Below, piece after piece: positions 1 to 9,316 of a DNA stretch of 64,000 nt (within the stretch, counting starts at the first letter, position 1; each line of letters opens with the position of its first letter). Origin of the DNA: an uncultured Enterobacteriaceae bacterium (GTDB lineage: Bacteria > Pseudomonadota > Gammaproteobacteria > Enterobacterales > Enterobacteriaceae). The notes under the pieces were generated by a model. That model saw only the letters and a list, made by a program, of their open reading frames with translations. It did not search any database and had not been told where the DNA came from. Made by a program: the position numbers and the translations under genes. The stretch spans positions 1-64,000 of the forward strand of contig CANRKT010000009.1 of NCBI GenBank assembly GCA_947631255.1. Reading direction: 5' to 3'.

Positions 1-208
1 TATTTTTTCATTATTTTTTAATTTATCGTATAACATATCACTCAGTATTTTATTGATGGCATCAGTAATAGATATTTATTTAGATAATAATGTGGAGGGT
101 TAAATAATTATTTTTATTATCTTTTTTGCCAGTTAATAAAGGTTGCCGGGGTGATGATAATATCGTTAAAGTAATTTAACGTGATGGACGTATTTGTAAT
201 TTAAATGG
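1..208. other. AT-rich intergenic start of window
   Basis: Very A+T-rich DNA precedes the first open frame and no gene is visible in it. In E. coli the neighbour on this side of ettA is nadR, and nothing resembling nadR is present. The composition is unlike the core genes to the right and suggests accessory DNA continuing past the left edge. Confidence 0.5.
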
Positions 209-532
209 ATGACTATTATGCAAGCGGTAAGTTTTTTTCGTGCAGCGATATGTAACAGCAGCTATTCAGTATTTAAACTCGTATTAGAGAACCCTAAAAA
301 TATTGATTTTGCCAGGAAAGTAATTATGGCTAAAAATGAGAGTGCATATAATAGATTGTCTAGACCACAGACTAATCGTAGTGAATGTTTAAATCTAAAG
401 CTACAGACCATGAAATACAACTCTTTTTTAAAGAAGATTAATTATATCAGTGGGGTCGATCCATTAACTAATACAAGTTTTTATTTTTCAAATATTAGTG
501 ATTTCAAAAATAATATTTTAATAAATCAGTAA
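209..532 (+). CDS. AT-rich orphan protein, unknown function
   Basis: An open frame of 107 codons (105 if the second ATG at 218 is used) that I do not recognise. GGA at 207-209 is better spaced for the 218 start. The protein is basic, rich in Asn, Ser, Lys and Phe, and has no signal peptide, membrane segment or familiar motif. Base composition is far more A+T-rich than ettA and slt next door, as is usual for horizontally acquired enterobacterial genes. A good rho-independent terminator follows about 60 bases after the stop (592-620), which supports this being a transcribed gene rather than a chance frame. Function cannot be assigned. Confidence 0.45.
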   Translation: MTIMQAVSFFRAAICNSSYSVFKLVLENPKNIDFARKVIMAKNESAYNRLSRPQTNRSECLNLKLQTMKYNSFLKKINYISGVDPLTNTSFYFSNISDFKNNILINQ

Positions 533-591
533 GTTTAATTAAAATGATTTTTTGTCAATCAGTATAAGAGAGATCCAGTCTCTGCGTAATG

Positions 592-620
592 CAGGTGAAG
601 AACGATTTTCACCTGTTTTC
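592..620 (+). terminator. Rho-independent terminator after the orphan ORF
   Basis: The inverted repeat CAGGTGAA (592-599) and TTCACCTG (608-615) encloses an 8-base loop and is followed by TTTTC. It is oriented to end rightward transcription from the 209-532 frame. Confidence 0.65.
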
Positions 621-664
621 TCAATCACAAAAAGAGCCGGATTGTCGAGGATGTGCGTTGCGAT

Positions 665-707
665 ATGACTAAAAGCAGGAAAGCACGGTATTCCTACTTT
701 TAGTCAT
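665..707 (-). terminator. Long hairpin downstream of ettA
   Basis: A 17-base arm starting ATGACTAAAAGC (665-681) pairs with 691-707 with a single mismatch around a 9-base loop. It lies 16 bases past the ettA stop. The minus-strand 3' flank has no clear U-run, so it may act as an RNA 3'-end stabiliser rather than a classical terminator. Confidence 0.45.
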
Positions 708-722
708 CAGGTGATCACTTAA

Positions 723-2390
723 TTACTTAGTAATACGTTTGTACTTGATACGCTTTGGTTCTAAAGCATCAGCACCCAGGGTACGTTTCTTGTACTCTTC
801 GTATTCGGTAAAGTTACCTTCGAAGAATTCAACTTTCCCTTCATCCTGGTAGTCAAGAATATGGGTTGCAATACGGTCAAGGAACCAGCGGTCATGCGAG
901 ATAACCATGGCACAGCCAGGGAACTCAAGCAGGGCGTTTTCCAGTGCGCGTAAGGTTTCGATATCCAGGTCGTTGGTTGGTTCATCGAGCAGCAGCATGT
1001 TACCGCCAACTTGCAGCAGCTTCGCCAGATGCAGACGACCACGCTCACCACCGGATAATTCACCGACGCGTTTACCCTGATCAACACCTTTGAAGTTAAA
1101 GCGTCCGACATAGGCACGGCTTGGCATTTCGGTATTACCGACGCGCATGATGTCCAGCCCGCCAGAAACTTCTTCCCAGACAGTTTTGCTGTTATCCATT
1201 GCATCACGGAACTGATCAACGGAAGCCAGTTTTACGGTTTCACCCAGTTCAATAGTACCGCTATCTGCTTGTTCCTGACCTGACATCATGCGGAACAGGG
1301 TAGATTTACCGGCACCGTTCGGACCGATAATGCCGACGATAGCGCCTTTCGGTACCGAGAAGGAAAGGTCGTCAATCAACAGACGATCGCCATAAGACTT
1401 GCGCAGGTTGTTAACTTCAACCACTTTATCACCCAGGCGTGCACCAGGTGGAATAAACAGTTCGTTGGTTTCGTTACGTTTTTGATACTCAGTACTGTTG
1501 AGCTCTTCAAAACGTGCCAGACGTGCTTTACCTTTAGACTGACGCCCTTTGGCACCCTGACGTACCCACTCCAGTTCTTTCTCAATAGACTTACGACGAG
1601 CCGCTTCCTGAGAAGCTTCTTGTGCCAGACGCTGATCTTTTTGCTCAAGCCAGGAAGAGTAGTTGCCTTCCCATGGAATACCTTCCCCACGGTCCAGTTC
1701 GAGGATCCAGCCTGCTACGTTATCGAGGAAGTAACGGTCGTGGGTGATCGCCACTACAGTTCCTTCAAAGTCGTGCAGGAAGCGTTCCAGCCATGCCACG
1801 GATTCAGCATCCAGGTGGTTTGTTGGTTCGTCCAGCAGCAACATGTCTGGTTTTTCCAGCAGCAGGCGGCACAGCGCAACACGGCGACGCTCACCACCTG
1901 ACAAGGTGGCAATGCTGGCATCCCAGTCTGGTAAACGCAGTGCATCAGCAGCACGTTCCAGCTGAACATTCAGATTGTGACCATCATGAGCCTGGATTAT
2001 CTCTTCGAGCTTACCTTGCTCTGCTGCCAGTTTATCAAAGTCAGCATCAGGAGCAGCATACAGCGCATAAACTTCGTCCAGACGTTTCAGTGCGTTAACC
2101 ACCTCAGAAACGGCCTCTTCAACTGACTCACGAACGGTATGCTCATGATTCAACTGAGGTTCCTGTGGAAGATAACCAATTTTAAGCCCCGGCTGTGGAC
2201 GCGCTTCACCTTCAATGTCGGTATCAATACCCGCCATAATGCGCAAGAGTGTGGATTTACCGGAACCGTTCAATCCCAGTACGCCGATTTTGGCACCCGG
2301 GAAAAAACTGAGTGAAATATTTTTTAATATATGGCGTTTCGGCGGGACAACTTTGCCGACACGATGCATGGTATAAACGAATTGAGCCAC
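723..2390 (-). CDS. ettA: Energy-dependent translational throttle protein EttA (ABC-F)
   Basis: ABC-F ATPase that binds the ribosomal E site and gates the first peptide bonds according to the ATP/ADP ratio; cytoplasmic. The 555-residue product matches the family length. It has two ABC cassettes: Walker A GLNGSGKST at residues 39-47 with signature LSGGERRR, and a second Walker A GPNGAGKST with signature LSGGERGR. Two LLLDEPT Walker B segments carry the catalytic glutamates. The frame stays open 23 codons further upstream, but the GTG at 2390 (product starting AQFVYTMHRVG) is chosen because it gives the conserved family N-terminus and has AGAGG upstream. It is divergent from slt. Confidence 0.97.
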   Translation of the reverse strand: MAQFVYTMHRVGKVVPPKRHILKNISLSFFPGAKIGVLGLNGSGKSTLLRIMAGIDTDIEGEARPQPGLKIGYLPQEPQLNHEHTVRESVEEAVSEVVNALKRLDEVYALYAAPDADFDKLAAEQGKLEEIIQAHDGHNLNVQLERAADALRLPDWDASIATLSGGERRRVALCRLLLEKPDMLLLDEPTNHLDAESVAWLERFLHDFEGTVVAITHDRYFLDNVAGWILELDRGEGIPWEGNYSSWLEQKDQRLAQEASQEAARRKSIEKELEWVRQGAKGRQSKGKARLARFEELNSTEYQKRNETNELFIPPGARLGDKVVEVNNLRKSYGDRLLIDDLSFSVPKGAIVGIIGPNGAGKSTLFRMMSGQEQADSGTIELGETVKLASVDQFRDAMDNSKTVWEEVSGGLDIMRVGNTEMPSRAYVGRFNFKGVDQGKRVGELSGGERGRLHLAKLLQVGGNMLLLDEPTNDLDIETLRALENALLEFPGCAMVISHDRWFLDRIATHILDYQDEGKVEFFEGNFTEYEEYKKRTLGADALEPKRIKYKRITK

Positions 2391-2634
2391 AGTGCGACTT
2401 TGCCTCTTAATGAAGAAGTAAGATGATAAATAATCATCGGGAAGTGTAGCTGTTTTCAAGCGTTAATCCCAGCCTTCCCCGGCTTACCCAGACGTTACTT
2501 TTGTGAAACATGGAAAATATATCTTGTATCTGGTGGTGGGCGACAAGCTTTACCTGGGCTTACAGGCAACGGCGGTGATTTAGGGTATATTATTTTTGCG
2601 GGCATGATGTTGTCAGAAAAGAGGAGAGCAGGTC

Positions 2635-4566
2635 TTGAAAGCGAGAAAAATAGCATGGCAGTGCCTGGCTACAGGCATCAGCCTTATTATGTTGAGCAGT
2701 GCTGTACAGGCTGACTCTTTAGCGAAACAACGTATTCGCTACGCAGAAATTAAACAAGCCTGGGACAACAAGCAGCTGAATGTGGTGGAGCAGTTACTGC
2801 CGACATTACGCGACTATCCCTTGTATCCTTACCTGGAATATCGGCAATTATCCGGTAATTTAATGAATGAAACGGCGATTTCTGTTTCGACGTTTATTCA
2901 GGCTCATCCCACATTACCTCCCGCCCGGAATTTGGTTCCGCGTTTTGTGAATGAACTGGCTCGTCGTCAGGACTGGAGAGGGCTACTGGCTTTCAGCCCA
3001 CAACCCCCAGCGACGATTGACGCAAAATGCAATTACTACAATGCGATGTGGAATACCGACAAGGCTGCTGCAGCCTGGGAGGGCGCTAAAACATTATGGC
3101 TGACAGGCAGAAATCGCCCCGCAAGTTGTGACCGCTTATTCACTGCCTGGCGTGCTTCAGGTCAGCAGCCAAGTGACGTTTATATGGAACGTATTCGTCT
3201 GGCGATGAAGGCCGGGAATAGTACGCTGGTTACCTCACTGGCGCAGCAATTGCCCGCCAGTGATCTCTCACTGACAACAGCGATTATTGATCTGCAAAAG
3301 AAACCGACTACGCTTCTGGATTTTGCACGCAATACTACACCCACCGATTTTACTCGTCAGACGGTGATAACTATCTTCAACCAGCTGGTACGTCTTGATG
3401 TCGATAATGCGCGTATGATTATCCCGGCATTACAAACGGCCCAGAAACTCACGGAAGAGCAGGTGCAGGAGCTGAATGACATTATTGCCTGGCGACTAAT
3501 GGGCAATAATGCCACGCCAGAGCAGGCAGAGTGGCGTGATAAAGTGATTATGCGATCAGGGTCGACCACTCTGATTGAACGTCGAGTCCGTATGGCATTG
3601 GGGGCAGGGGATCGTAAAGGTCTTAATACCTGGCTTGCGCGTTTGCCCATGGAAGCCAAAGAGAAAGATGAATGGCGTTACTGGCAGGCCGATCTGTTGC
3701 TGGAACGTGGGCGTGATAAAGAGGCGAAGGATATCTTAAAATCGTTGACGCAGCAGCGCGGTTTTTATCCGATGGTAGCCGCACAACGCTTAGGTGAGAA
3801 GTATAGTCTGCGTGTTGATAATGCCGGTAAAGCCTCTCCTGCTTTAGTACAAGGCCCTGAAATGGCCAGAGTGCGTGAGCTCATGTTCTGGGAATTAGAC
3901 CATATTGCCCGTAGCGAATGGGCAAATTTGATAACCAGCCGCACTCCCCAGGAACAGGCGGGACTGGCACGCTATGCCTTTGACAATGACTGGTGGGACC
4001 TGAGTGTACAGGCGACGATCGCCGGTAAATTATGGAATCATCTTGAGGAGCGTTTTCCGCTGGCCTACAAAGAGTTATTTGCGGGTTTTCTAAAAGATAA
4101 AACAATTTCACAAAGTTTTGCGATGGCGATAGCACGTCAGGAAAGCGCATGGAATCCTAAAGTTCGTTCTCCGGTCGGTGCCAGTGGCCTGATGCAAGTG
4201 ATGCCGGGAACGGCAAAAGATACCGTAAAAATGTTTAATATTGTCGGCTATAACAATCCAGCACAGTTATTGGATCCGCTAACCAATATCAATATCGGTA
4301 CCTCCTATTTACAATATGTATTTGGGCGGTTTGAAAACAACCGTATTTTTGCAGCAGCAGCCTATAATGCGGGGCCGGGGCGGGTTAATACCTGGCTGGG
4401 TAACAGTGCGGGTAGAATTGATGCTATTGCCTTTGTCGAAAGTATTCCGTTTTCTGAGACTCGTGGCTATGTGAAAAACGTCCTGGCCTATGATGCTTAT
4501 TATCGTTATTTCCTCGGACAGCCTTATCAGATAATGACCGAGAATGAATGGCAGCGGCGTTATTGA
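2635..4566 (+). CDS. slt: Soluble lytic murein transglycosylase Slt70
   Basis: Periplasmic exo-acting lytic transglycosylase that cleaves the MurNAc-GlcNAc bond of peptidoglycan to 1,6-anhydro-MurNAc products. It has 643 residues (E. coli precursor 645). The start is a TTG preceded by GAGGAG at 8-base spacing. A Sec signal peptide is followed by ADSLAKQR. The long alpha-superhelical U domain ends in a C-terminal goose-type lysozyme fold, with the catalytic Glu in AIARQESAWNPKV (Glu503 in precursor numbering) and the family motifs GLMQVMPGTA and AAYNAGPGRV. The trpR gene follows 55 bases downstream. Confidence 0.97.
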   Translation: MKARKIAWQCLATGISLIMLSSAVQADSLAKQRIRYAEIKQAWDNKQLNVVEQLLPTLRDYPLYPYLEYRQLSGNLMNETAISVSTFIQAHPTLPPARNLVPRFVNELARRQDWRGLLAFSPQPPATIDAKCNYYNAMWNTDKAAAAWEGAKTLWLTGRNRPASCDRLFTAWRASGQQPSDVYMERIRLAMKAGNSTLVTSLAQQLPASDLSLTTAIIDLQKKPTTLLDFARNTTPTDFTRQTVITIFNQLVRLDVDNARMIIPALQTAQKLTEEQVQELNDIIAWRLMGNNATPEQAEWRDKVIMRSGSTTLIERRVRMALGAGDRKGLNTWLARLPMEAKEKDEWRYWQADLLLERGRDKEAKDILKSLTQQRGFYPMVAAQRLGEKYSLRVDNAGKASPALVQGPEMARVRELMFWELDHIARSEWANLITSRTPQEQAGLARYAFDNDWWDLSVQATIAGKLWNHLEERFPLAYKELFAGFLKDKTISQSFAMAIARQESAWNPKVRSPVGASGLMQVMPGTAKDTVKMFNIVGYNNPAQLLDPLTNINIGTSYLQYVFGRFENNRIFAAAAYNAGPGRVNTWLGNSAGRIDAIAFVESIPFSETRGYVKNVLAYDAYYRYFLGQPYQIMTENEWQRRY

Positions 4567-4592
4567 TTGTGGGAAGAGTATGCTATGCTACT

Positions 4593-4610
4593 GTACTAGT
4601 TAAATAGTAT
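4593..4610 (+). promoter_or_regulatory. Trp operator upstream of trpR
   Basis: GTACTAGTT and AAATAGTAT (4593-4610) form an imperfect 18-base dyad with 7 of 9 positions symmetric. It matches the TrpR consensus, whose core is ACTAGTTAACTAGT. It ends 11 bases before the trpR start, as expected for autoregulation. A possible -35 TTGATT lies at 4563-4568, with a weak -10 overlapping the operator. Confidence 0.7.
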
Positions 4611-4621
4611 GGTGGCATAAT

Positions 4622-4957
4622 ATGACTCAGATCTCTCAATATTCAGCGGAACAGGCCGAACAAAGTCATCAGGAGTGGCTTCGTTTCGTTGAACTGATGC
4701 AACAAAGTTTCGATAACCAGTTCCATCTGCCGTTTTTGACCTTGTTTTTAACGCCAGATGAACGTACCGCTCTGGGGACGCGCATTCGTATTATCGAGGA
4801 ATTATTGCGTGGTAATCTGAGCCAGCGTGAACTGAAAAATGAATTGGGCGCAGGTATTGCAACGATTACGCGTGGCTCAAATAGTCTTAAATCCGCACCC
4901 CCTGAGCTGCGTGCCTGGCTTGAGCAGGTTTTACTGCAAGATGACAAAGCGCCTTAA
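4622..4957 (+). CDS. trpR: Trp operon repressor TrpR
   Basis: L-tryptophan-dependent dimeric repressor of the trp, aroH, mtr and trpR promoters. It has 111 residues against 108 in E. coli, with the extra residues at the C-terminus. The helix-turn-helix segment [20 protein letters not shown] is intact (about residues 68-87). The corepressor-pocket region [14 protein letters not shown] is conserved. GGTGG precedes the ATG. A Trp operator lies immediately upstream. Convergent yjjX would normally abut this gene; here only a remnant does. Confidence 0.96.
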   Translation: MTQISQYSAEQAEQSHQEWLRFVELMQQSFDNQFHLPFLTLFLTPDERTALGTRIRIIEELLRGNLSQRELKNELGAGIATITRGSNSLKSAPPELRAWLEQVLLQDDKAP

Positions 4958-4961
4958 GGCG

Positions 4962-5012
4962 TGCTAACACGATAAATCTTATTGCTGAACGGACTCAGCG
5001 TCAGCATCACAA
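4962..5012 (-). pseudogene. Remnant of a yjjX 3' end
   Basis: Read on the minus strand, this stretch gives YVVMLTLSPFSNKIYRV. It aligns with the C-terminus of the intact yjjX at 6501-7019 ([19 protein letters not shown]). The match is also visible in DNA, for example GGACTCAG and CAGCATCAC in both. Similarity stops upstream of the tyrosine codon. In E. coli the yjjX 3' end lies directly beside trpR, so this looks like the original yjjX tail left behind when 1.5 kb of AT-rich DNA came in. It has no in-frame start or upstream coding, so it is not functional. Confidence 0.7.
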
Positions 5013-5528
5013 CGTATAGAAAATATTTGGATTTATTTGACATGTTTTTATACACATGGTATTCAATATAGCGTCCGTAAATTAATCCAAATATCAAATG
5101 GTTTTGACACTGATTGAGAATGATCTTATCAAAGATATTATTGTCTTTGAGAATTAGTACGCCTCTAATAATGGCTAGATATATAAGAGAATCACCAATG
5201 TAATCAGACTGATTTAATTAATAATTATAATTTGTGACTTTCTCGACAAAAATGTGCGGAAACTGCGGTTATAGTATCAGTGAAAACGTAATCTTGACTT
5301 TATCTTTTTGTGTTTTTTCAAAAAATTCAATATATCCATCTCACTTATCTAAAAAGTGAAGAAGGTTTTCTGGATATTCGACATTTTTAATAATGAATAA
5401 TATGTTCATTTAATAGGGATGTTATCTACCGGGAGTTAAACTTATTATTTTTAGATGAAAGTGTATGGTATATCCACGTCAGGAGTGAAAATAACGAACA
5501 GTTGAGTAATCTAAAATAAGGAATACTT
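5013..5528. other. AT-rich intergenic region upstream of the LysR-type gene
   Basis: About 515 bases of strongly A+T-rich sequence with no convincing open frame. It presumably contains the promoter of the regulator at 5529. I see no tRNA, IS end or clear repeat. The composition contrasts with trpR on the left and yjjX on the right. Confidence 0.5.
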
Positions 5529-6413
5529 ATGTTTATTTCAAATCTTCTACGTTCATTCATCGTTACCGCAAATAATAAATCAATAAAAGACAGCGCTAAA
5601 CAGCTTTTTATTACTGAATCACCTTTGTCCAGAAGGATTAAAATCCTTGAAGACAAGCTGGGATGCAGTCTGTTTTTTAGAGGCAGAGATGGTATGAGTT
5701 TAACTAAGGAGGGGGAGGCGATATATCATGCCATTCTTCCTTATTATAATGATATGTCGACGTTAGAAAATGTTTATTTAAGTAAGTACAATAGCATTGA
5801 AAAGTTTGGCAAGAAAAACAAATTTAATATTTCTGTTGAGTTTGGTACTGTTAATTTTATCTCTGAATTTTCTTTTTTTAATCTTCATGCTATTGATACC
5901 ATGACATATAACTTCTTTTATGGTGACATTACCTCTAAGTTATTAACAACGAATACGGATGTTATATTATCGAATAATGATTTATTATTTGATGATGGTA
6001 TTGTGACATGCTTTACCTATACGGGGATGGGCATCAATATAGTCAAAGCAAAATATGGAAAACCTCATGGCACAAATAAAATAATTATATCGGGCCTGTT
6101 ATCAAATTATTTAAATAACATACAAGTTAACTGGTGTAAGGAAATTTTTAAAAAATACAGTCTTCGTGATGATATAGAAATTATTACTGTCCATGACATT
6201 ATGAGTTATCGTTCTGATATAGAGAGTGGTGAGGCGATAGGTATTATTTGCTGGCCAGCAAAAGAACCTGTTTCAAATGACTTCAATAATATTAAAATTA
6301 TACCCTTTAAGTTGAACAGCCGTAATATAAAAATCAATATTAATATGTATTTCCTCAATAAAAACAAACGACTCATTATGGAAAATATCACAGGATTATT
6401 GGCCGAAAATTAA
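5529..6413 (+). CDS. LysR-type transcriptional regulator, horizontally acquired
   Basis: A 294-residue LysR-family regulator. The N-terminal winged helix-turn-helix (about residues 5-60) includes SIKDSAKQLFITESPLSRRI and LEDKLGCSLFFRGRDGMSLT. The rest would be the effector-binding domain; it is divergent and rich in Asn, Ile and Lys, reflecting the A+T-rich DNA. AAGGA lies 6 bases before the ATG. It is not part of the E. coli gene order and sits between the yjjX remnant and intact yjjX. No target operon is adjacent, so it probably acts in trans. The effector and regulon are unknown; low-GC LysR genes of this type in enterics are often island-encoded. Confidence 0.85.
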   Translation: MFISNLLRSFIVTANNKSIKDSAKQLFITESPLSRRIKILEDKLGCSLFFRGRDGMSLTKEGEAIYHAILPYYNDMSTLENVYLSKYNSIEKFGKKNKFNISVEFGTVNFISEFSFFNLHAIDTMTYNFFYGDITSKLLTTNTDVILSNNDLLFDDGIVTCFTYTGMGINIVKAKYGKPHGTNKIIISGLLSNYLNNIQVNWCKEIFKKYSLRDDIEIITVHDIMSYRSDIESGEAIGIICWPAKEPVSNDFNNIKIIPFKLNSRNIKININMYFLNKNKRLIMENITGLLAEN

Positions 6414-6500
6414 TGTATTACTGACGCTCAGGCAGCCGTTTATTGATGTTCGCTGACTGCCCGTACTTATGCTTAATGGCACAAAAACTCTTGAGTCATG

Positions 6501-7019
6501 TTAACGGCGGTAAATTTCATTGTGAAATGGACTCAGTGCCAGCATCACTGCCTGATAATAGACACTACTGCGGGTAAGATGACCTGCGGTAAATATCCCT
6601 ATAGCACCTTCTTTACGACCAATTTTATCTATTCCGCTGTATTGAGACATTACTATACCGAGGGTGTTTTCCGCACTGACGTTCTGTAGAATTACCTCAG
6701 GCAGAGGTAAGGTTGCTGAACGCGCTTCTCCGTGTTGGTGGGCATTTTCGATAATCACCCAGCTGAAGGTACTTCCTTCATCGATACCCGCTTCAATGGC
6801 AACCCAAAAATCGGCATCGGGTCTTAACTTGCGCGCATGATTGATGCGGTTTTGCGCACCCGTTTTGGTTTCCCGGCTTCCAAAAGGTTGCTCCGGGACG
6901 TCACTGTCGACAATAACAGACTCTATATGGCACGAATCGTCACCATAAATATGAGTGAAGGCCAGCAAAACCGACTGAATTTTGGCTGGATTGGTTGTCG
7001 CACAGGCTACATAGTACAT
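6501..7019 (-). CDS. yjjX: Inosine/xanthosine triphosphatase YjjX
   Basis: Non-canonical purine NTPase that removes ITP and XTP; cytoplasmic. The frame can be read up to 7097, but the start at 7019 gives 172 residues beginning [15 protein letters not shown], which matches the roughly 170-residue family. GAGG lies upstream of this ATG. Conserved segments include [47 protein letters not shown] and TAGHLTR. It is divergent from gpmB with 51 bases between starts. A diverged copy of its last 17 or so codons lies beside trpR at 4962-5012. Confidence 0.95.
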   Translation of the reverse strand: MYYVACATTNPAKIQSVLLAFTHIYGDDSCHIESVIVDSDVPEQPFGSRETKTGAQNRINHARKLRPDADFWVAIEAGIDEGSTFSWVIIENAHQHGEARSATLPLPEVILQNVSAENTLGIVMSQYSGIDKIGRKEGAIGIFTAGHLTRSSVYYQAVMLALSPFHNEIYRR

Positions 7020-7070
7020 AATAGATAAGAACCTCATATATTTTACATCGTAGTATAACGGATAAAACGC

Positions 7071-7718
7071 ATGGTACAGGTATACCTTGTTCGTCATGGT
7101 GAAACGCTCTGGAACGCAGAACGTCGTCTTCAGGGTCAGTCAAACAGCGCATTGACGGAGCATGGAGAACATCAGGCTCAGTTGGTTGCGAAACGTGCTA
7201 AAGAGCTCAATATTACCCATATTATTTCCAGTGATTTAGGCAGAACCCAGCAAACCGCTGAAATCATTGCAGAGGCTTGCGGTTTGACGGTTGCTCTTGA
7301 CCCACGTTTGCGTGAGATCGATATGGGGATACTCGAACGCCGTCTATTGGACTCGCTGACTGTGGAAGAAGAGGGTTGGCGCCGTAGCCTGGTGGATGGT
7401 TCTCCTGACGGACGTATTCCGGAAGGTGAAAGCATGCTCGAACTGGGTGATCGTATGCAAGGTGCGCTGAATGCCTGCCTGGAACTTCCTGCAGGTAGTC
7501 GTCCATTACTGGTGAGTCATGGAATGGCACTGGGTTGCCTTATCAGTACCATTCTTGGTTTACCGGCATGGGCGGAACGACGTTTACGTCTGCGTAACTG
7601 TTCTATTTCGCGCTTAGATCACCAGGAAAGTTCATGGCTGGCTGCTGGCTGGGTGGTGGAAACCGCAGGCGATATCGCTCATCTTGATGCCCCTGCGCTG
7701 GATGAAATGCAGCGCTAA
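7071..7718 (+). CDS. gpmB: Histidine phosphatase/phosphoglycerate mutase-like GpmB
   Basis: Histidine-phosphatase superfamily member of 215 residues, the same length as E. coli GpmB (YtjC). The phosphohistidine motif VRHGET places His9 as the nucleophile. A second conserved histidine is in [10 protein letters not shown], and the [12 protein letters not shown] block is conserved. It was annotated historically as a cofactor-dependent phosphoglycerate mutase; the family relationship suggests a phosphatase role. Its stop overlaps the stop of convergent rob by a few bases (7715-7718). Confidence 0.94.
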   Translation: MVQVYLVRHGETLWNAERRLQGQSNSALTEHGEHQAQLVAKRAKELNITHIISSDLGRTQQTAEIIAEACGLTVALDPRLREIDMGILERRLLDSLTVEEEGWRRSLVDGSPDGRIPEGESMLELGDRMQGALNACLELPAGSRPLLVSHGMALGCLISTILGLPAWAERRLRLRNCSISRLDHQESSWLAAGWVVETAGDIAHLDAPALDEMQR

Positions 7719-8584
7719 CGCTGTATTGGGATCAGGTACTCGCAACGAAACTCCGTCGGTGGTACCTCGTCCTTTTCATCTTTTTCCGGGATAAAACATT
7801 CAATATCCTGCCCCTTACGACGGGTCAGATTAAGCCTCGGCATGCAGATACCATAAAGCGTCAGAATGAAATCCTGAAACCCGCTGAAAGGACCGTGATA
7901 GTCAAACTGAACATAATCCCCACCTTCCAGAATAACGGGATAGGCGTCAGGCACTTCTGTGGTGATACTCTCGGTCAGCAGCGCCGTGGTGTAAAAAATT
8001 TCCTGCTCATCATCTTTTTCACTACTCGGTTGAGCATCATGCAGCCCATAGAGTGTTTTAGGTATCTTAACAGAATGGCTGAGAAATTTTGTCCAGAACT
8101 GGAGGCGCATTTCATGGCGAGAATCAGAGATCTCTTCAAGAGTACAGTTGTAGCTGCGCGTTATTCCGGTCAGATGCATTTCCGGCAAGGTAATAAATTT
8201 GGCCTGTGGAGGAGTGAAGTCATCTAACCGTAACGGTGGACAGATACCAAAAGCACTCCAGTCGGCAGAACGTCGATAGAAGGCAGGCGTCAGAGTAAAT
8301 TGTCTTTTAAAAGCCCGGGTGAATGTCTGCTGTGAGTCAAAACGATACTGTAAGGCGATATCAAGAATAGGACGCGCCGTAAGACGTAAGGCAACCGCAG
8401 ATTTTGACAGACGGCGACCACGAATATAAGCACCAATAGCCTGGCCTGTTACCTCTTTAAACATTCTCTGTAAATGCCATTTGGAATAACCGGCTCTGGC
8501 AGCCACATTATCAATAGAGAGCGGTTTATCCAGATTATTTTCCAGCCAGGAGAGCAGATCACGGATGATCCCAGCTTGATCCAT
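7715..8584 (-). CDS. rob: Right-origin-binding AraC/XylS-type regulator Rob
   Basis: Member of the MarA/SoxS/Rob group that activates antibiotic, superoxide and organic-solvent stress genes. It has 289 residues, as in E. coli. The N-terminal DNA-binding domain contains both helix-turn-helix units (NVAARAGYSKWHLQRMFK and the segment DIALQYRFDSQQTFTRAFK). The C-terminal half is a GyrI-like ligand domain ending CEYLIPIQR. It is convergent with gpmB, and the divergent creA lies about 200 bases away. Confidence 0.96.
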   Translation of the reverse strand: MDQAGIIRDLLSWLENNLDKPLSIDNVAARAGYSKWHLQRMFKEVTGQAIGAYIRGRRLSKSAVALRLTARPILDIALQYRFDSQQTFTRAFKRQFTLTPAFYRRSADWSAFGICPPLRLDDFTPPQAKFITLPEMHLTGITRSYNCTLEEISDSRHEMRLQFWTKFLSHSVKIPKTLYGLHDAQPSSEKDDEQEIFYTTALLTESITTEVPDAYPVILEGGDYVQFDYHGPFSGFQDFILTLYGICMPRLNLTRRKGQDIECFIPEKDEKDEVPPTEFRCEYLIPIQR

Positions 8585-8788
8585 AAAAACCTCTTATCCT
8601 TACCTGACAGTGACCAGACTAAAAAGAGAAGGATAATAGCATTTTTTCTGCTTTTCCTGGGGCAACTTTTTTTTAACAACATGTGCTTTTTTCTTAGATC
8701 AATAAAAATCTGACAATGACTATTGTTAATTAAAGAATTTTTTACTATATCTAACTCATACCACGCAATAATAAACTATGGTAATACT

Positions 8789-9262
8789 ATGAATTTTAAA
8801 GCGTTAGCGATTTTTAGTAGTTTAATGCTGTGCAGCTCACTGGCTTTTGCTGAACAAGTTGGCTCAGTGGACACCGCATTTAAGCTATTAGGTCCTGATC
8901 ATAAAATAGTCATTGATGCATTTGATGACCCTGATATCAAAAATGTCACCTGCTATATCAGTCGGGCTAAAACGGGTGGCATCAAAGGGGGATTGGGTCT
9001 GGCTGAGGATACCTCAGATTCAGCCATTTCTTGTCAGCAGGTAGGGCCGATTGAGCTAACAGATAAAATTAAAAAGGGTAAATCGGATGGCGATGTCGTA
9101 TTTCGTCAGCGTACTTCGTTTATCTTCAAAAAGCTGCAAGTGGTTAGGTTCTATGATGCTAAACGTAACGCACTTATTTACCTGAGCTATTCAGATAAAA
9201 TAATTGATGGTTCACCGAAGAATGCGCTGAGTGCGGTACCGATTATTCCATGGAATAATTAA
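8789..9262 (+). CDS. creA: Periplasmic protein CreA
   Basis: CreA family protein of 157 residues, the E. coli length. The frame opens earlier at 8723, but the ATG at 8789 yields a proper Sec signal peptide with a cleavage site after SLAFA. The conserved body includes [38 protein letters not shown] and a C-terminal [10 protein letters not shown]. Two cysteines (in NVTCYIS and AISCQQV) could form a disulfide. The function is not established. In E. coli it heads creABCD; here no creB, creC or creD follows, and arcA comes directly after a shared terminator. Confidence 0.93.
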   Translation: MNFKALAIFSSLMLCSSLAFAEQVGSVDTAFKLLGPDHKIVIDAFDDPDIKNVTCYISRAKTGGIKGGLGLAEDTSDSAISCQQVGPIELTDKIKKGKSDGDVVFRQRTSFIFKKLQVVRFYDAKRNALIYLSYSDKIIDGSPKNALSAVPIIPWNN

Positions 9263-9285
9263 CAGAAAGAAGGGAATGGTTAATA

Positions 9286-9316
9286 AAAAGGGAAAAAACA
9301 GCGTTTTTTCCCTTTT
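9286..9316. terminator. Bidirectional terminator between creA and arcA
   Basis: AAAAGGGAAAAAA (9286-9298) pairs with TTTTTTCCCTTTT (9304-9316) around a 5-base loop. The A- and T-runs on both sides let it serve both convergent genes. Confidence 0.8.

Noticed and set aside
761..1219. 152-codon minus-strand frame inside ettA
   Set aside because: It is an alternate-frame shadow of a fully conserved ABC-F gene, as are the other frames inside core genes.
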